This document shows, one piece after another, positions 51,925-61,389 of a stretch of DNA of 64,000 bases. Every line of letters begins with the position of its first letter. Within the stretch, counting starts at the first letter, position 1. The notes below the pieces were generated by a model. It searched no databases and was not told the origin of the DNA. It saw only the letters and a program-made list of their open reading frames with translations. Origin of the DNA: Gammaproteobacteria bacterium Ga0077536. GTDB lineage: Bacteria > Pseudomonadota > Gammaproteobacteria > Ga0077536. The position numbers and the translations under genes were made by a program. Location: NCBI GenBank assembly GCA_001464935.1, contig LNEL01000047.1, forward strand, positions 62,001 through 126,000, written 5' to 3'.

Positions 51925-52713
51925 ATGAGCAGCCGCAAACCGCTAGCCGACTACCGCTTCCTGTTGACCAATGACGACGGCATCGACGCCCCGGGCATCA
52001 AGGTGCTCGAAGAGGTCGTCCGCACGCTGTCCGACAATATCTGGATCGTCGCGCCCGACAGCGAGCGCAGCGGCGCGAGCCACTCGATTTCACTGCACAA
52101 CCCGATCCGCGTGCGCCGCTGCAGCGAGCGGAGCTGGGCCGTGTACGGCACGCCGACCGACTGCGTGCTGATGGCCTATCACGAACTGATGCGCGACGAA
52201 CGTCCGACCTTCATCCTGTCCGGCATCAACAACGGCGCGAATCTCGGCGAAGACGTCAGCTACTCGGGCACCTGCGCCGCCGCGATGGAAGGCACGCTGC
52301 TCGGCATCCGCTCCATCGCGCTGTCCGTCGTGCGCTCGCTGACCGGCACCGCACGCTGGGACGCCGCGCAGCAGCGGCTGCCGGCGCTGCTGACCAGTCT
52401 CATCCAGAGCGACCAGTGGCCGGCCGGCAGCTTCCTCAACATCAACTTTCCGGATGCGCTGCCGGCCGAGGTCACCGGCGTGCGCGTGACCCGGCAGGGC
52501 CAGCGTCCGCCCGGCGCCTTCAGCATCGACGCGCGGATCGACGCCCGCAACGTGCCCTACTTCTGGGTCAAGATTGCCTATCCCGACGGCGAGAAGACGC
52601 CTGATACCGATCTGCACGCGATCCACGAAAACGCCGTGTCCGTCACGCCGATCCAGCTCGACTTCACGAATTACGAATGGCGCGGGCGGCTGCAGCAGGC
52701 GCTCGACGGGTGA
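51925..52713 (+). CDS. surE: 5'-nucleotidase/phosphatase SurE
   Basis: A 262-residue metal-dependent nucleotidase. The N-terminal metal motif LLTNDDGIDAPG, then VAPDSERSGASHSI, YGTPTDCVLMA and LSGINNGANLGEDVSYSGTCAAAMEG are diagnostic. Length is normal. Its usual genomic partners (pcm, nlpD, rpoS) are not here, so this may be an extra copy. Confidence 0.95.
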   Translation: MSSRKPLADYRFLLTNDDGIDAPGIKVLEEVVRTLSDNIWIVAPDSERSGASHSISLHNPIRVRRCSERSWAVYGTPTDCVLMAYHELMRDERPTFILSGINNGANLGEDVSYSGTCAAAMEGTLLGIRSIALSVVRSLTGTARWDAAQQRLPALLTSLIQSDQWPAGSFLNINFPDALPAEVTGVRVTRQGQRPPGAFSIDARIDARNVPYFWVKIAYPDGEKTPDTDLHAIHENAVSVTPIQLDFTNYEWRGRLQQALDG

Positions 52714-52901
52714 ACGGTGCGGCCGTCAGGCAGCCCGACGCACGCCGGGGTGCAAGCCGTGGCCGTATTCGAACGCCGCGGCGTGCCGCTTCGAATGCAA
52801 ATTTTTGCGGCCTGGCGCGAGATCCCGAACCAGGCCCGGTATCGGCCGGCGCTGTCGTGCTAGCGTCGACCCCACAACAACAAACAAGCTGGGAGTTCTC
52901 C

Positions 52902-53546
52902 GTGCGTCTACTGCCTCTTGCTTCCGTGTGCTGCGCGTTCGCCCTGCTCGGCCATGTCGCGCACGCCGCGCCCGTGCGGGTCGACTTCAGCGGCACGATT
53001 TCCGGCACGAATCCGGGCCCGCTCGACGCGAATGCGCCGTTCAGCGGGAGCTTCCTGCTCGACGACACCGTGGTGCCGACCTTGAGCACCAGTGCGGTTT
53101 ACCTGAACGCCATCGATGACTTCGTGCTGACGACCGGTGGACGCGACTTCCGCGGCGACAACGGGCGGCTGCAGATCCAGCTCGCTTCCAGCGATTTCCT
53201 GTCCGGCACCTTCAGTCTCGGCGCCGCCACGGTCGACGGCAGCGTGCCGGACGGCGCGAACGCCTACACGCTGGCGAACATCAGCTTCGATTTCCGATTG
53301 CCGGCCGGCACCCTGCCCGGCCTGACCCCGTTGCCGTCGGGCTTCGACATCACGGACTTCACGTTCATCAGCCTGACGCTGGCGTTCGACCACCCGACGG
53401 CCAATGCGATAGACAGGAACACGATCCTGCGCGGCGCGAGCTTCGACACGCTGACGTTCGCCCCCGTCCCGCTGCCCGGCGCGCTGTGGCTGATGGCCAG
53501 CGCGGGCGGGCTGCTGACGTGGGTGGGCCGCCGGCGCGCCGCCTGA
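52902..53546 (+). CDS. PEP-CTERM-type exported protein
   Basis: A 214-residue secreted protein. An N-terminal signal peptide (LLPLASVCCAFALLGHVAHA, cleaved after AHA) is followed by a beta-rich domain with few charged residues. At the C-terminus VPLPGALWLMASAGGLLTWV and a basic RRRAA tail form a PEP-CTERM-like sorting signal, which exosortases recognise. The frame opens with GTG at 52902 after GGGAG; the upstream extension of the frame has no signal peptide. Function unknown. Confidence 0.82.
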   Translation: MRLLPLASVCCAFALLGHVAHAAPVRVDFSGTISGTNPGPLDANAPFSGSFLLDDTVVPTLSTSAVYLNAIDDFVLTTGGRDFRGDNGRLQIQLASSDFLSGTFSLGAATVDGSVPDGANAYTLANISFDFRLPAGTLPGLTPLPSGFDITDFTFISLTLAFDHPTANAIDRNTILRGASFDTLTFAPVPLPGALWLMASAGGLLTWVGRRRAA

Positions 53547-53608
53547 ACAGCCGAGCGCGAGTATCGATCAGTCGCCATGAACCCCGGCGAGAACCCTGGA
53601 CTACAACC

Positions 53609-53769
53609 GTAGGTTGGGCTGACGCAGGAAGCCCAACACACGAAGCACTAACCCCACCTCAACGGGCACGGCTGCGCCAAGTCAAACCACCCGCCGGAAC
53701 GGGCTGGGATGCGCATCGATGCGATGTGCGGCCTCAATGTTGAGGCTTCCTGCGTCAGCCCAACCTACG
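53609..53769. repeat. ~160-bp inverted-end element, copy 3
   Basis: GTAGGTTGGGCTGACGCAGG at the left is inverted at the right (TTCCTGCGTCAGCCCAACCT, 53738-53769). The interior aligns with copy 1 (CACACGA-GCACTA, then TCAACG, a CCGCC block and CGATGCGATG). Copies 1 and 3 are 9.3 kb apart in the same orientation. Confidence 0.75.
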
Positions 53770-53797
53770 TCTGCCTCTGGCGCAGGAACACTCTGTA

Positions 53798-53827
53798 TTC
53801 CTCGGTGTTCTCTGTGTTCTCGGTGGC
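53798..53827. repeat. GAGAACAC-family repeat, single copy
   Basis: TCGGTGTTCTCTGTGTTCTC followed by GGTGGC is the same sequence as one arm of the element at 62200-62340. It lies 29 bp after the ~160-bp element, so two repeat families are nested in the same gap. Confidence 0.7.
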
Positions 53828-53899
53828 TAATCCCGCGAACATCCGCAGGCACGCACGGCGGACGAAGCACAGTGAAGCCTGCCGCTTTCCGCCCGCCTG

Positions 53900-54595
53900 C
53901 TAACCCGCCGAGGCCACTCTCACCGGTGGCGTGCTTTCGCTCAATTCCCGCGTGACGAAATCGTCGGGCAGATCGAAAGCACCGCCGAAGCCCTCGTCCA
54001 TCTGCGTGTATTCGGGGCGCCCCGTACCCGCCGGCGGCTGCGGGACCGGGGTCGCGGGCGCCACGAACGACGGCGGATTCTTGTAGCGCGCGAGTTCCTC
54101 GGGCGTGATGCCGTTCAGCTGCACGACTTCCGGATCGATCCACGCGTCGGCGTCGATCCCGCTCGCCGACGTCGACACCTCGAGGACCAGGTTCTCCGGC
54201 CCGCCGAAATAGATCGATTTGCAGAAACCGTGATCGAGCGGCCCGAGCACGCGCACCCCCTTGGCGCGGATGCGATCGCGCATTGCGAACAGTTCGGTAT
54301 CCGTGTCGCAGTTGAACGCCAGGTGCTGCATCACGCCGGGCGCGCAGGGCTTCACCGGGTTGCCGGCATGCGAGACGCCGAACTCGGTCGGGATGTCCTT
54401 CACCGCCGGCGCATAGACGAAGGCCACCGAGCAACTCGGATTCAATTCCATGAACGCATGGAAATACCCCTCAACGTTGTGCATCCAGTACAGCGCCTTC
54501 AGCTTCATGCCGAGCACGTCGGAAAAGAATTCGATCTGCGATTTGACGTCCGCTGTCATGATCGCGAGGTGGTGTACGCCGTTCAGGGTCGCCAT
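53900..54595 (-). CDS. VOC/glyoxalase-family protein
   Basis: A 231-residue protein with one vicinal-oxygen-chelate domain (MATLNGVHHLAIMTADVKSQIEFFSDVLGMKL to about residue 140), including the possible metal ligands His9, His in MQHLAFNCD and Glu in LVLEVST. A Pro-rich C-terminal extension of about 70 residues follows. AGGAG precedes the ATG. It is divergent from the LysR gene across 244 bp, so it is a likely target. It could be an extradiol dioxygenase-like enzyme, a lyase or a binding protein. Confidence 0.82.
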   Translation of the reverse strand: MATLNGVHHLAIMTADVKSQIEFFSDVLGMKLKALYWMHNVEGYFHAFMELNPSCSVAFVYAPAVKDIPTEFGVSHAGNPVKPCAPGVMQHLAFNCDTDTELFAMRDRIRAKGVRVLGPLDHGFCKSIYFGGPENLVLEVSTSASGIDADAWIDPEVVQLNGITPEELARYKNPPSFVAPATPVPQPPAGTGRPEYTQMDEGFGGAFDLPDDFVTRELSESTPPVRVASAG

Positions 54596-54839
54596 CGGGA
54601 AGTCTCCTCGCCGGAATGAGGGCCCGAGTGTGCCGCTTGCCGCGGCGCACTGACAATCGGCCTGCCCATCGTTCCTGTGCAGCCCCGGCTGTCGGTCGCG
54701 ACGGCCGCTGTCGCCAGGCCCCGCCGTGCACTGCGCTTCAACGGGGCGGCCCGGGATTTCGGTGTGCGGCCGGACGACCGTGCGGGATCCGGGGTTTCGG
54801 TGCGCTACCATGGGCGTCCACCTGCACCCACGCCCGCCC

Positions 54840-55790
54840 ATGAAATTCGATCTCGGCAACCTGAACCTGCGCCAGCTCCGCTATTTCCTCGAAGTCGCCG
54901 AGCTCCACAGTTTCACGCGTGCCGCCGAAACGCTGCATGTCGCGCAATCGGCGCTCTCGCGCCAGATTCGCATGCTCGAAGACGACCTCGGCGTGATCCT
55001 GTTCAACCGGGTCGATCGCGGCGTCACGCTCACCGAGCCCGGCGAACGTCTGCGCGATCGCTCGGCGGCGCTGCTGAAAGATCTGCACCGGCTGCGTCAT
55101 GAAGTGGTTGGCGATGCCGCCGGGCCCCAGGGCGACCTGGCGGTCGGCATGCCGCCGTCGATGCGCGACATGGTCACCCTGCCCTTGATGCGCGAATACT
55201 GCCGTTCGTTCGACAAGGTGACGCTGCACGTGCACGAAGGCATCAGCGTGGATCTGTCGCGCCTGGTCCAGGAGGGCCAGCTCGACTGTGCCGTGATCGT
55301 GGACATGATGGCCGTGCCGCAAGTCAGCACGGGCCCGCTGATGCGGGAGCGTCTGTATCTCATCGGCCCGCGCGGCGCCGGACTGAGCGTGCGGAAGGCC
55401 GTGTCACTCGACGAGGTCGCCGCCAGGCCGTTGATCCTGACCACCCGTCCCAACAGTCTGCGACTCGTCGTGGAGAACGCGTTGGCGGAAGCGCATCTGC
55501 CACCCCGCATCATCGCAGATTCGAATTCCACGTCGGCCATGGTCGAACTGGCCGCGGACGGCATGGCCTACACCGTGTTGCCTTACTGCGCGGCGTGGAA
55601 GGCCATCGTCGACCGTCGTTTGTCGACCGCGCCAATTGCAGGCCTTGCAATCGACTGGGTGTACATCGAGTCGTTGACGCGCAAGAAGTCCCGCGCGGCG
55701 ACCGAATTCAGGCACGTCCTGTTCGAGCACTGCGGCAGGCGCATCAGACGCAGGCAATGGCGAGGCGCCGAGATGAGCAGTTCGTCCTGA
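54840..55790 (+). CDS. LysR-family transcriptional regulator
   Basis: A 316-residue LysR-type regulator. The N-terminal winged helix is LNLRQLRYFLEVAELHSFTRAAETLHVAQSALSRQIRMLED; the effector domain from about residue 95 begins LAVGMPPSMRDMVTLPLM. The pattern resembles the CynR/NAC-type group that reacts to small aromatic or nitrogenous effectors. It sits between the VOC gene (divergent) and the cyclase-HisD-SDR-amidohydrolase run, which it probably controls. Confidence 0.92.
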   Translation: MKFDLGNLNLRQLRYFLEVAELHSFTRAAETLHVAQSALSRQIRMLEDDLGVILFNRVDRGVTLTEPGERLRDRSAALLKDLHRLRHEVVGDAAGPQGDLAVGMPPSMRDMVTLPLMREYCRSFDKVTLHVHEGISVDLSRLVQEGQLDCAVIVDMMAVPQVSTGPLMRERLYLIGPRGAGLSVRKAVSLDEVAARPLILTTRPNSLRLVVENALAEAHLPPRIIADSNSTSAMVELAADGMAYTVLPYCAAWKAIVDRRLSTAPIAGLAIDWVYIESLTRKKSRAATEFRHVLFEHCGRRIRRRQWRGAEMSSSS

Positions 55791-55975
55791 GGAGGTGTGC
55801 GGGACTCGCGGGCCGCCACAGGTGGAACATGCCCGGGCAGTGCCGCGTCCCAGGCGTCGGATCGGCATCCAATCCCGAGATGCCTGCCAGCGAAATTCAG
55901 TATTGGCAGCCCGTTGCTGCCAGCTTCTAGACTCCGTGGCCATCGCACAGTCGAACGCCAATCCAGGAGTCCCGC

Positions 55976-56944
55976 ATGCCACGCCATCACACCGACGCAC
56001 CGTTCGATCTGAAACATCTGAAGGAAACCGCCGAGCGCTGCAGCAACTGGGGCCGTTGGGGGAGCGACGACGAAATCGGGACTCTCAATCACGTGACACC
56101 CGCGGACATCGTGGGCGCGGCCGGACTGATTCGTCGTGGCAAGGTGTTCTCACTCGCGCTGAACTTCGATCGCAACGGACCCCAGCGTGGGCTCTGGGGC
56201 AATCGCTTCAATCCGATACACACGATGCTGGCGACCGGCACCGACGCGGTGTCGGGCAACCAGGACGCCGGCGGCCTGCGCTATGCCGACGACGCCGTCA
56301 GCATGCCGCTCCAGTGCGGCACGCAGTGGGACGCGCTCGGACACATTTTCTACGAGGATAAAATGTGGAACGGGTACGACGCGACGCTCGTCGATTCGAA
56401 CGGTGCTCAACGCAACGGCATCGAGAAGGTCAAGGACAGGATGGTCGGCCGCGGCGTGCTGCTCGATCTGGCGCGGCACTGTCAACGGGACTGTCTCGCT
56501 GACGGCACGGCGATCACCTGCGCCGACCTCGACGCCACGGCGGCCGCCCAGGGCGTGGAAATCCGCAGCGGCGACTTCGTCCTGGTCCGCACGGGACAGA
56601 TGGAAGACCGCCTCGCGTCCGGTGAATGGGGTGGCTATGCCGGCGGTGATGCGCCCGGGCTCGCATTCGAGACCGCGGACTGGATTTTCGGCAAGGACAT
56701 CGCCGCCATCTGCACCGATACCTGGGGCTGCGAAGTGCGACCGAATGAAACGACCGACGCCTCACAGCCCTGGCATTGGGTCGTGATCCCGAAAATCGGC
56801 ATTTCGATGGGCGAGATCTTCTTTCTCCAGGCTCTCGCTGACGACTGCGCGCAGGACGGTGTCTACGAGTTCTTCTTCTGCGCCCCACCGCTGCCTATCA
56901 CCGGCGCCGTCGGCTCACCGATCAACCCGATCGCAATCAAGTAG
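55976..56944 (+). CDS. Cyclase-family (KynB-like fold) protein
   Basis: A 322-residue protein of the metal-dependent cyclase/kynurenine formamidase-like family. The motif region reads [23 protein letters not shown], where Gln replaces the first His of the HxGTHxD signature; DALGH retains Asp and His. [11 protein letters not shown] and a C-terminal [17 protein letters not shown] are typical of a subfamily seen in catabolic clusters. It is first of a four-gene run, 8 bp before the HisD-like gene. Hydrolysis of an amide or lactone is likely; the substrate is unknown. Confidence 0.82.
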   Translation: MPRHHTDAPFDLKHLKETAERCSNWGRWGSDDEIGTLNHVTPADIVGAAGLIRRGKVFSLALNFDRNGPQRGLWGNRFNPIHTMLATGTDAVSGNQDAGGLRYADDAVSMPLQCGTQWDALGHIFYEDKMWNGYDATLVDSNGAQRNGIEKVKDRMVGRGVLLDLARHCQRDCLADGTAITCADLDATAAAQGVEIRSGDFVLVRTGQMEDRLASGEWGGYAGGDAPGLAFETADWIFGKDIAAICTDTWGCEVRPNETTDASQPWHWVVIPKIGISMGEIFFLQALADDCAQDGVYEFFFCAPPLPITGAVGSPINPIAIK

Positions 56945-56952
56945 CCGCCGTC

Positions 56953-58236
56953 ATGATCACGCAACTCAAGACTGGCAAGCCGCAGGCCGTCCGGGCGGAA
57001 ATCGAACAGCAGGTGCGCAATACCGTCGAGCAGATCATCAACGATGTCGCCCGCGAAGGAGAGCAGGCAGTGCGCCGGTATTCCGGGCAGTTCGATCAGT
57101 GGAACCCGCCGAGCTTTCGACTCACGCCCGACGAGATCGAACGCTGCGTCGATACCCTGACCCCACAGGCGCGGGACGACATCGAGTTCGCGCAGGCGCA
57201 GATCAGGCGCTTTGCACAGGTCCAGTTGCTGAGCTTGCGTGACGTCGAGATCGAGACGCTGCCCGGCGTCGTCCTGGGTCATCGCAATATTCCCGTCAAC
57301 GCCGTGGGCTGCTACGTGCCGGGTGGAAAATATCCCCTGCTTGCCTCTGCCCATATGAGCGTGGTGACCGCAAGGGTCGCCGGCGTGAAACGCATTGCGG
57401 CCTGCGCACCGCCGTACAAGGGTGAACTGCCGCATGCCGTCATCGCGGCGATGGCGCTGGCGGGCGCTGATGAAATCTACGCATTCGGTGGCGTGCAGGC
57501 GATTGCGGCGATGGCGCTCGGCACCCAGCATACCGAAGCCGTCGACATGCTCGTCGGGCCAGGTAACGCCTACGTCGCAGAAGCGAAGCGCCAGCTGTAC
57601 GGCAAGGTCGGCATCGATCTGCCGGCCGGGCCCACCGAAACGCTGGTGATCTGCGACGACAGCGTCGACGCCGAACTGGTCGCCGTCGATCTGATGGGGC
57701 AGGCGGAACACGGGCCGAACTCGCCCGCGATCTGTGTGACGTCGAGCCGGACCCTCGCCGCCGCCCTGCCGGCGGCGATCGAGGCAGTGCTGGCGCGCCT
57801 CGACACTGCACCGATCGCCCGCGTCGCCTGGGAAGACTATGGCGAGATCATTCTCTGCGACACCCGCGACGAAATGCTGGGCGAGGCCGAACGGCTGTGC
57901 TCCGAACACGTCCAGGTGATGACGGAAGATCCCGAGTGGTTTCTGGCCCGCATGACGCGATACGGTGCCTTGTTCCTCGGCAGCCGCACCAACGTGTCCT
58001 TCGGTGACAAGGTGATTGGCACGAACCACACGCTGCCGACCCGTGGTGCCGGCCGCTATACGGGCGGGCTGTGGGTCGGCAAGTTCATCAAGACGCACAC
58101 CTATCAGCAGATCAGGACCGATCGCGCGGCCGTTGAGATTGGCCAGGTGTGCTCGCGACTGTGCGCACTCGAGCATTTCTCCGGCCATCAGGAGCAGGCC
58201 GACATTCGCGTGCGTCGCCTGGGCCTCGCAGGTTAG
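56953..58236 (+). CDS. HisD-like dehydrogenase (sulfopropanediol dehydrogenase type)
   Basis: A 427-residue member of the histidinol dehydrogenase family. The conserved zinc and catalytic residues are present: [14 protein letters not shown] (Gln, His), CSEHVQVM (Glu-His), [13 protein letters not shown] (Asp) and [12 protein letters not shown] (C-terminal His). [22 protein letters not shown] is typical of HpsN-like enzymes that oxidise short diols rather than of biosynthetic HisD. The context has no his genes. A role in two-step oxidation of an alcohol to an acid in this run is inferred. Confidence 0.86.
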   Translation: MITQLKTGKPQAVRAEIEQQVRNTVEQIINDVAREGEQAVRRYSGQFDQWNPPSFRLTPDEIERCVDTLTPQARDDIEFAQAQIRRFAQVQLLSLRDVEIETLPGVVLGHRNIPVNAVGCYVPGGKYPLLASAHMSVVTARVAGVKRIAACAPPYKGELPHAVIAAMALAGADEIYAFGGVQAIAAMALGTQHTEAVDMLVGPGNAYVAEAKRQLYGKVGIDLPAGPTETLVICDDSVDAELVAVDLMGQAEHGPNSPAICVTSSRTLAAALPAAIEAVLARLDTAPIARVAWEDYGEIILCDTRDEMLGEAERLCSEHVQVMTEDPEWFLARMTRYGALFLGSRTNVSFGDKVIGTNHTLPTRGAGRYTGGLWVGKFIKTHTYQQIRTDRAAVEIGQVCSRLCALEHFSGHQEQADIRVRRLGLAG

Positions 58237-58240
58237 GGCG

Positions 58241-59002
58241 ATGCCGCAGGTATGCGCATCCCTGGCGGACACGGTCGCCGTCGTGACCGGCGGCGCAGGT
58301 GGCATCGGCGCTGCGATTTGCCGCGGGCTGGCGGACGAAGGCGCCAGCGTAGTCGTCGGCTACCACCGTTCACCCGCGCCGGCCGAAGCGCTGGCTGCGG
58401 CGCTCGGGGGCCGAGGTCGCCACTGCGCCGTATCGGCACCGGTGACGGACAGCGCTGCATTGGCGCGCATGGCCCGCACGGTGGCCGACACCTACGGCCG
58501 ATGTGACGTGCTGGTGAACTGCGCCGGCACCACCCGTTTCGTGCCGCATCACGATCTCGATGCGCTCGACGACACCCTGATCGACGACATCCTGTCGACC
58601 AATGTCCGTGGACCCTTCGCAGCCGTGCGGGCACTGCGTCCGCTGCTGGCGCAAGGCGCGGGCGCACTGGTCGTCAATATTTCCTCGATTGCGGCGACCA
58701 CCGGCATGGGCAGCAATGTGATGTACTGCGCGTCCAAGGCTGCGCTGGACAGCCTCACGAAATCACTCGCGCGCGCCCTGGCCCCAGGCATTCGTGTGCT
58801 GTCGATTGCACCTGGCCTCGTCGACACACCGTTCATCGCCGGACTCGATCCGGCCTGGCGCGATGAACAACTCGCCCGCAGCCCGCTCGGTCGCCTCGCG
58901 CATCCGGCGGACATCGCGGCGGCTGTCGTCGCCGCCTGTGCGACACTGACGTTCTCCACCGGCACCGTCATCGCCGTCGACGGCGGTCGCCCGCTCGTCT
59001 AG
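58241..59002 (+). CDS. Short-chain dehydrogenase/reductase
   Basis: A 253-residue SDR oxidoreductase. Cofactor motif VVTGGAGGIGAAICRGLADEG, NCAGTT and the catalytic set Ser-Tyr-Lys in NISSIAATTGMGSNVMYCASKAAL are present. It starts 4 bp after the HisD-like stop (ATG at 58241). C-terminal TGTVIAVDGGRPLV is standard. It works in the same operon as the HisD-like enzyme and amidohydrolase. Confidence 0.93.
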   Translation: MPQVCASLADTVAVVTGGAGGIGAAICRGLADEGASVVVGYHRSPAPAEALAAALGGRGRHCAVSAPVTDSAALARMARTVADTYGRCDVLVNCAGTTRFVPHHDLDALDDTLIDDILSTNVRGPFAAVRALRPLLAQGAGALVVNISSIAATTGMGSNVMYCASKAALDSLTKSLARALAPGIRVLSIAPGLVDTPFIAGLDPAWRDEQLARSPLGRLAHPADIAAAVVAACATLTFSTGTVIAVDGGRPLV

Positions 59003-59068
59003 TGCGCGCTCCCCGAAGCACTTCGATCACTTTTCAACCCACGCCATAGCGGCACAAGGAGCAGTTCG

Positions 59069-60454
59069 ATGTCGAACCGTAAGACACTGTTAAAGGGCGG
59101 CACGATCATGACGCTCGCGCCCGACGGCGCATTCGGCAGCACATTCACGGGCGATTTGCTGATCGACGGGACGCAAATCGCGGACGTGCGCCCGTCCATC
59201 ACCGACGCGCAGGCCGAGACCATCGACGCCACCGGCTGCCTCGTGATGCCGGGCCTGATCGACACCCACCGCCACGTGTGGCAGACCGCCCTGCGCGGCG
59301 TGTGCCATAACGAAACGCTGAAGGGCTACATGCGCGAGATCCGCTTTCTCCGCGCGAAGCATCACCGCCCTGAGGACATCTACACCGGCAACTGGGTCGG
59401 CATGCTGGAGGCATTGAACGCCGGCATCACGACCGTGTGGGACTTTTCCCACTGCATCAATTCGCCGGCGCATGCAGACGCCGCCATCGACGGCCTCGTC
59501 GACTCGGGCGCGCGCGCGGTGTTCGGCTATGGTTTCAACGAGGTCCCGCTCGAAGCGCCCGGATTCCAGAATCTCGCCGGGCGCATCAAGGACATGCAAC
59601 GCATTCGACAAGGACGGCTGGCCTCGGACAGCGCGCTGGTGACGATGGGTGTGGCCACGTCGGACCTGCTGATCTGCGGCCTCGATCAGTTCAAGCAGGA
59701 ACTGGCCGCCGCGCGCAGTCTCGGCCTGCCCGTCTCGATCCATTCGAACACCTGGGAGTTTCCGGAGCGTGAGCCGGAGGTGGCCTTGATGCAGGCGCAC
59801 GGCCTGCTCGGCAGTGACCTGCTGTTCGTGCACACGAATCTGTCCAGCGACGAAGAGATCCGGATGATTGCCGATTCCGGCGGCTGGATCTCCTCGACCC
59901 CGGAAACCGAGATGCAGATGTCGATGGGGCCGTCGGTCATCGGCCGCTTCGCCGCCGCCGGCGGTCGTCCGACCTTCGGCTGCGACATCATCTCCAACAA
60001 CAGCGGTGACCTGCTGACCCAGGCGCGCCTGGCCTTGCAGACGCAACGCATGTTCGACAACGCGGAGGTGCTGGCCGGGCACCGTGGCGCTGACACCGTC
60101 AAAGTCACCACCGAGGACATGCTGCGCGCCATGACCGTCGACGCCGCGACGGCGTTGGGGCTCGAGCGCCGGGTCGGCACACTGGAAATCGGCAAGGAGG
60201 CCGACGTGATCATGGTCCGCCTCGACGACGTCAACACGATGCCGCTGCACAATGCGGCCGCGACGCTGCTCCTGCACGTGCACCCGGGCAACATCGACTC
60301 GGTGTACGTGGCCGGCCGCTGCCTCAAGCGCGGGGGCAGGCTCCTCGCCGATATGACGCGGGCGCGTGAACTCATCGCCGTGTCGCACGAGCACATCAGC
60401 AGTGCGGTCGCCCGCGATCAAAGCACGCTGCCGGCGGGCTACAAGGGCGACTGA
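59069..60454 (+). CDS. Amidohydrolase (ATZ/TRZ-like deaminase family)
   Basis: A 461-residue metal-dependent hydrolase. The HxH motif is in GLIDTHRHVWQTALRGV, further ligand candidates are in SIHSNTWEF and LFVHTNLSSDE, and the Asp in FGCDIISNN closes the site. C-terminal LGLERRVGTLEIGKEADVIMVRL is family standard. Length fits cytosine-deaminase/ATZ-TRZ group enzymes. It ends the four-gene run, 66 bp after the SDR, and could deaminate or hydrolyse an N-heterocycle. Confidence 0.88.
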   Translation: MSNRKTLLKGGTIMTLAPDGAFGSTFTGDLLIDGTQIADVRPSITDAQAETIDATGCLVMPGLIDTHRHVWQTALRGVCHNETLKGYMREIRFLRAKHHRPEDIYTGNWVGMLEALNAGITTVWDFSHCINSPAHADAAIDGLVDSGARAVFGYGFNEVPLEAPGFQNLAGRIKDMQRIRQGRLASDSALVTMGVATSDLLICGLDQFKQELAAARSLGLPVSIHSNTWEFPEREPEVALMQAHGLLGSDLLFVHTNLSSDEEIRMIADSGGWISSTPETEMQMSMGPSVIGRFAAAGGRPTFGCDIISNNSGDLLTQARLALQTQRMFDNAEVLAGHRGADTVKVTTEDMLRAMTVDAATALGLERRVGTLEIGKEADVIMVRLDDVNTMPLHNAAATLLLHVHPGNIDSVYVAGRCLKRGGRLLADMTRARELIAVSHEHISSAVARDQSTLPAGYKGD

Positions 60455-60680
60455 CAGCCCGCACGCGGAGTGGCACAGGCAGGTAGCTCGATTTCGTCGC
60501 CCGGAGGCCGCACAAGCCGGAATCCGGGTCGAAGCCGGCACGGCGTTCATCTCCGGCGTCAGCGCCACTTCATCGCAGCGGACGCAGAGACATACAACAC
60601 CCGCCCCTCCCTGTCTCCGGATTCCGCTTGCGCTGCATCCAGGCCACAGTCGGTGGGCGGTGCCGTGATCGCGCGCGCCC

Positions 60681-61376
60681 TTACAGGTGGCGGCGGAAAA
60701 ACTCGAGGCTGAGGTCCAGCGCGCGGACGGCGTCTTCTTCACGATACGGGCGGCCGCCCTTGCGCGCGAAGGCGTGGTCGGCGTCGGGATACTTGTGAAT
60801 CTCGACGAGCGGGTTCGGGCCGAGACGGCGCTCGAGCATCGCGTTGATTTCCGGTTGCACCCAGCGATCCTGCATCGCCATGTGCAGCATCATCGGGCGG
60901 TGCAGGTGCTTCGCCTCACGGATGCTGTGCTCGATGTAGGTGCCGTAATAGGCGACCGCGCAGTCGATGTCCGTGCGACAGCACAGCAGATAGCAGAGCT
61001 TGCCGCCGAGGCAGTAGCCGACTGCACCTACCTTGCCGTTGCACTCGGGCATGGTCTTCAGAAAGGCCCGCGTGTCTTCCATGTCCTGCACGCCGAGGTC
61101 GTAGTCGAACTCGTAGTACAGATCGAAGGCCTTCTCGGCGTCCGCCGGGTTGCGATCGGACAGTTCGACGCCGGGTTCCTGCCGCCAGAACAAATCGGGG
61201 ACGAGGCACACATAGCCCGCCTCGGCGAACTCGTGTGCGTGGTGACGCATCGTGTCGTTGACGCCCCAGATCTCCATGATCGCGATGATCGCGCCCACCG
61301 GCGTGCGATCCGGCACCGCCAGGTAGGCACCCATGTCGCCGTCGCGGAGCGGGACCTTGATGTGGCTGCACTTCAT
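60681..61376 (-). CDS. Dienelactone hydrolase-family protein
   Basis: A 231-residue alpha/beta hydrolase. The nucleophile is the Cys of GAVGYCLGGKLCYLL, the His lies in YPDADHAFARKG, and the glutamate region is IMEIWGVNDTMRHHAHEFAEAGYVCLVPDLFWRQ. Cys in place of Ser is typical of dienelactone hydrolases, which open enol-lactones formed in aromatic ring degradation. It is followed upstream (minus strand) by an SDR 13 bp away, suggesting an operon. Confidence 0.92.
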   Translation of the reverse strand: MKCSHIKVPLRDGDMGAYLAVPDRTPVGAIIAIMEIWGVNDTMRHHAHEFAEAGYVCLVPDLFWRQEPGVELSDRNPADAEKAFDLYYEFDYDLGVQDMEDTRAFLKTMPECNGKVGAVGYCLGGKLCYLLCCRTDIDCAVAYYGTYIEHSIREAKHLHRPMMLHMAMQDRWVQPEINAMLERRLGPNPLVEIHKYPDADHAFARKGGRPYREEDAVRALDLSLEFFRRHL

Positions 61377-61389
61377 CTACGCGGGCCTC

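Larger units (their letters stand above)
53547..53899. other. 353-bp gap with repeats
   Basis: It lies between converging genes. It holds a ~160-bp inverted-end element (53609-53769) and a TCGGTGTTCTCTGTGTTCTC repeat (53798-53827). No gene is seen. Confidence 0.65.

Noticed and set aside
56953-58236. Annotating the HisD-family gene as biosynthetic hisD
   Set aside because: No other his genes are near and the sequence blocks follow the HpsN-like branch; context is catabolic.
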